Shown here: positions 61,927-64,000 of the stretch, piece after piece
How positions within the stretch are numbered: position 1 is the first letter of the stretch
Layout: each line of letters begins with the position of its first letter
NCBI GenBank assembly: GCA_045534635.1
Contig: JAZSKB010000002.1
Location: 29,698-93,697 of the forward strand
DNA length: 64,000 bases
Source of the DNA: UBA1205 sp045534635
GTDB lineage: Bacteria; Bacteroidota; Bacteroidia; Bacteroidales; WCHB1-69
Direction of reading: 5' to 3'
Program-made: the position numbers and the translations under genes
Notes under the pieces: model-generated
The model's database searches: none
What the model was told of the DNA's origin: nothing
What the model saw: the letters and a program-made list of their open reading frames with translations, nothing else

Positions 61927-63129
61927 ATGAAGAATTTTAATCCAGCAAAAGCAATTTGCGACGCACAAGCACTCAGCGTAGAAAAAGGTGTTAATCCATC
62001 TATCAACGATTCAGCAACATTTGCCTTTCCTAAAGGTCAATTAATGACAGACACTTTCCATGGTGAAACTGAAGGTTATTATTTATATTCAAGACATTGG
62101 AACCCAAGTAATTTGTCTTTATGCAATGCTTTGGCAGCTATGGAAGGTACCGAAGCAGCATGGGCTACCGCATCTGGTATGGCGGCTATTACTTGTGCTT
62201 TACTAAATTGCGTAAAAAATGGTGACCACATTGTTGCAAGTATGACTGTTTATGGTGGTACTTTTGCATTCCTTAAAAATTACATTGGTCGTTTTGGAGT
62301 TGAAGTATCATTTGTTGACACCTCCGATTTGAACAATGTAAAAGCCGCTTGCAAATCTAACACCAAAGTTATCTATACCGAAACAATGTCCAATCCATTG
62401 TTAAGAATTGCCAATATTGGTGAATTAAGAAAAATCGCTGACGAAGTTGGTGCTAAATTATTGGTTGACAATACTTTCTCTCCAATGATATTTTCTCCAT
62501 ATAAACTTGGTGCTCATGTTGTTATTTATTCTATGACAAAATTTGTCAATGGTAAAAACGACTGCGTTGCTGGTGCTATCTGTGCTGACCAAGAATTTAT
62601 TAATAATTTGATAGACGTAAATTCTGGTACCGCTATGTTATTAGGTCCTGTTTTAGATTCTTATCGTGCTACTTCTATTTTGAAAAATTTATATACATTG
62701 CACATTAGAATGCAACAACACAGCCGTAATGCTATGTATTTAGCAGAACAATTTAATTCTATCGGTATTAAAGCAAATTACACAGGTCTTCCTTCTCATG
62801 TTGACCACGAATTGATGAAAAAACAAATGAATCCTCAATTTGGTTTTGGTGGTATGATAGCAATTGACCTTGTTACCGCAGAAAAAGCAAACTTATTTAT
62901 GGAAGCAATGCAAGAAGAAGGTATTGGTTATTTAGCGGTTAGTTTAGGATATTTCCGTACATTATTCTCTTGCTCTGGAAAATCTACTTCTTCTGAAGTA
63001 CCAGAAGAATATCAAAAAGCAATGGGTATGAGTGAAGGATTAGTTCGTTTCTCTGTCGGTTTAGATAGCGATATTGAAGATACTTTTGAAAAAATTAAGA
63101 AAATTTTAAAAGAAAAACATCTTATTTAA
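61927..63129 (+). CDS. Cys/Met-metabolism PLP enzyme, methionine gamma-lyase-like
   Basis: 400 residues. The PLP Lys is in YSMTKFVNGKND, with ATASGMAAITCALL and LLVDNTFSPMIF as other conserved blocks and YSRHWNPSNLSL near the N-terminus. This fold covers methionine gamma-lyase, cystathionine lyases and O-acetylhomoserine sulfhydrylase; lyase is preferred from context. The usual SxTKxxxGH has K-N-D in place of H-S-D. Together with the CyuA-like protein it points to sulfur amino acid fermentation. Confidence 0.85.
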   Translation: MKNFNPAKAICDAQALSVEKGVNPSINDSATFAFPKGQLMTDTFHGETEGYYLYSRHWNPSNLSLCNALAAMEGTEAAWATASGMAAITCALLNCVKNGDHIVASMTVYGGTFAFLKNYIGRFGVEVSFVDTSDLNNVKAACKSNTKVIYTETMSNPLLRIANIGELRKIADEVGAKLLVDNTFSPMIFSPYKLGAHVVIYSMTKFVNGKNDCVAGAICADQEFINNLIDVNSGTAMLLGPVLDSYRATSILKNLYTLHIRMQQHSRNAMYLAEQFNSIGIKANYTGLPSHVDHELMKKQMNPQFGFGGMIAIDLVTAEKANLFMEAMQEEGIGYLAVSLGYFRTLFSCSGKSTSSEVPEEYQKAMGMSEGLVRFSVGLDSDIEDTFEKIKKILKEKHLI

Positions 63130-63143
63130 ATTTTTAATTAATA

Positions 63144-63176
63144 AAAAAAAGTTGTCCTTAAAGGACAACTTTTTTT
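63144..63176 (+). terminator. Bidirectional terminator between the PLP lyase and YqaA genes
   Basis: 16-bp arms (seven A then GTTGTCCTT, and complement) meet almost without a loop, and both feet are A/T tracts. It serves two convergent genes. Confidence 0.85.
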
Positions 63177-63184
63177 ATATATAA

Positions 63185-63646
63185 CTATAACAAAGACAAA
63201 AACTTTTCTCCAAAAAATAAATACAATGCTATCCAAAAAGCAAAACGCAATGCCTTGCCTATCAACATAAATAAAATACTTTTCATCGGATTTATTTTAT
63301 AAAATCCCAATCCTATTGCAAAAACATCTCCTACAAATGGCAACCAAGAACCTAATGCTATCCATACTCCAAAACGGTCTATTATTGATTGTTGACTAAG
63401 TAATTTTTCTTTTGAAATTTTCAACCAACGCTCTATCCATTCCCATTTCCCTAACCAACCCAAAATATAAGAAGTAAGTCCTCCCAACCAATTGCCTATT
63501 GTTGCCGATAAAAAACACCACAATGGATTTCCTCCTGCCAACAACAAACCTACTATCAATAAATCTGATGAAAATGGTACTATCGTTGCTGCAACAAAAG
63601 TTCCAATAAATAAACCTAAATATCCCCAATCTAATAAAAATTCCAT
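63185..63646 (-). CDS. YqaA/DedA-like (SNARE-associated) inner-membrane protein
   Basis: 153 residues from the ATG (a TTG extension of six codons is less likely). GYLGLFIGTFVAATIVPFSSDLLIVGLLLAGGNPL, then ATIGNWLGGLTSYILGWLGK and FGVWIALGSWLPFVGDVFAIGLGFYKI fit the YqaA branch of the DedA superfamily, which are putative lipid scramblases or transporters of the inner membrane. Single gene. Confidence 0.88.
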   Translation of the reverse strand: MEFLLDWGYLGLFIGTFVAATIVPFSSDLLIVGLLLAGGNPLWCFLSATIGNWLGGLTSYILGWLGKWEWIERWLKISKEKLLSQQSIIDRFGVWIALGSWLPFVGDVFAIGLGFYKINPMKSILFMLIGKALRFAFWIALYLFFGEKFLSLL

Positions 63647-63787
63647 TACAAAACTAACGACCAAAATTGTCTTTTAGTTTAAAAAAAATAAAAATTATTT
63701 ACTTAATGATAAATTCTTCTTGAAACGTTATAAAAAAAGAAAAAAACAGAATCACTTCGTTCTGACGAGTTTATATTCTGATAAAAC

Positions 63788-63816
63788 AAAAAAAAGCCCG
63801 CCGCCATAGGTAGCGG
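63788..63816 (-). terminator. Possible terminator of the partial membrane-protein gene
   Basis: On the minus strand a short GC stem (CCGC..GCGG) is followed by GGC and eight T. The stem is only 4-5 bp, so this is weaker than the others. Confidence 0.4.
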
Positions 63817-63822
63817 AAAAAA

Positions 63823-64000
63823 TTAGTTTTTTAAGGCTTTTTTTCTAATAAATAGAATCAAAATACATACTAATCCCAAAAATAACAAAACTATACTTAT
63901 TGTATCTATTTGTGTCCATGATATATTTTTATCTAATAAAACATCAATTGACATATTTAATAAATGAGACAAAGATGCTGTAATTAAAACAACGCCTCCT
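63823..64000 (-). CDS. C-terminal part of a membrane protein (5' end outside window)
   Basis: 58 codons open from the window edge to TAA at 63823-63825, too short to show as an independent gene. The end reads SIVLLFLGLVCILILFI followed by RKKALKN: one clear helix with a positive cytoplasmic tail, preceded by an amphipathic stretch (LLDKNISWTQID). This fits the last helix of a transporter, possibly MFS-type, but the family cannot be told. Confidence 0.6.
   Translation of the reverse strand, partial: GGVVLITASLSHLLNMSIDVLLDKNISWTQIDTISIVLLFLGLVCILILFIRKKALKN

Overview
The window is AT-rich chromosomal DNA from a member of the Bacteroidota, most likely Bacteroidales. The signs are: promoters with the Bacteroidota -7 box TAnnTTTG in front of many genes; a type IX secretion (T9SS) C-terminal sorting domain; the lineage-typical small proteins DUF3276 and DUF3467; an Obg GTPase without the C-terminal OCT domain; SpvB/YD-repeat RHS proteins; and a bifunctional formimidoyltransferase-cyclodeaminase. 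The enzymes present (FTCD, a cysteine desulfidase-like protein, a methionine gamma-lyase-like protein, YfcC and a peptide permease) suggest an anaerobe that ferments amino acids, but the species cannot be named from this sequence.

Layout. 1-8145 (all minus) is an accessory RHS polymorphic-toxin locus. In transcription order it holds a small T9SS-sorted protein with one YD motif, a large SpvB/FG-GAP/YD-repeat RHS protein split by one in-frame TAA and ending in a JAB-metalloprotease-like tip, an overlapping SUMF1-domain gene, and an orphan RHS core with a different tip that leaves the window. 8412-21939 is core metabolism and transport: obg, tsaE, ftcd, MATE, Gate-domain protein, porin, MFS, ABC-2 permease, DUF3276, acyl-ACP thioesterase, and the fatty-acid/RNA cluster acpP-fabF-rnc. 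22149-25533 (plus) holds a YfcC-type carrier, a second Gate-domain protein and a sugar-nucleotidyltransferase; a CNNM/CorC-type protein follows on minus.

26886-40248 (minus) is the translation/transcription superoperon: tRNA-Thr(TGT), tRNA-Tyr, tRNA-Gly, tRNA-Thr(GGT), tuf, tRNA-Trp, secE, nusG, rplK, rplA, rplJ, rplL, rpoB, rpoC, DUF3467. Except for tRNA-Trp and DUF3467, this is the order found in E. coli. 40629-45331 holds an outer-membrane protein/lipoprotein pair, mtgA, tRNA-Asp, yidD, an acyltransferase, a family-2 glycosyltransferase and gmk.

45450-49080 is a second accessory island. It has three tandem extragenic hairpins, a Bro-N/Fic fusion protein, and a two-gene PARIS-like anti-phage system (AAA ATPase plus DUF4435 TOPRIM-like protein). 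The PARIS-like pair is headed by a 56-codon gene that resembles only the C-terminal tail of a type I restriction specificity subunit.

49302-63646 is housekeeping again: a translationally coupled run uvrD/pcrA-surE-small membrane protein-polyprenyl synthase-oppB-like permease; a TPR protein (minus); a transglutaminase-like membrane protein; UDP-glucuronate decarboxylase with two glycosyltransferases; a CyuA-like desulfidase next to a methionine gamma-lyase-like enzyme; and a YqaA/DedA protein. A partial membrane-protein gene leaves the right edge. Many start codons were set by hand because the longest open frames begin at TTG or run into RNA genes or hairpins.
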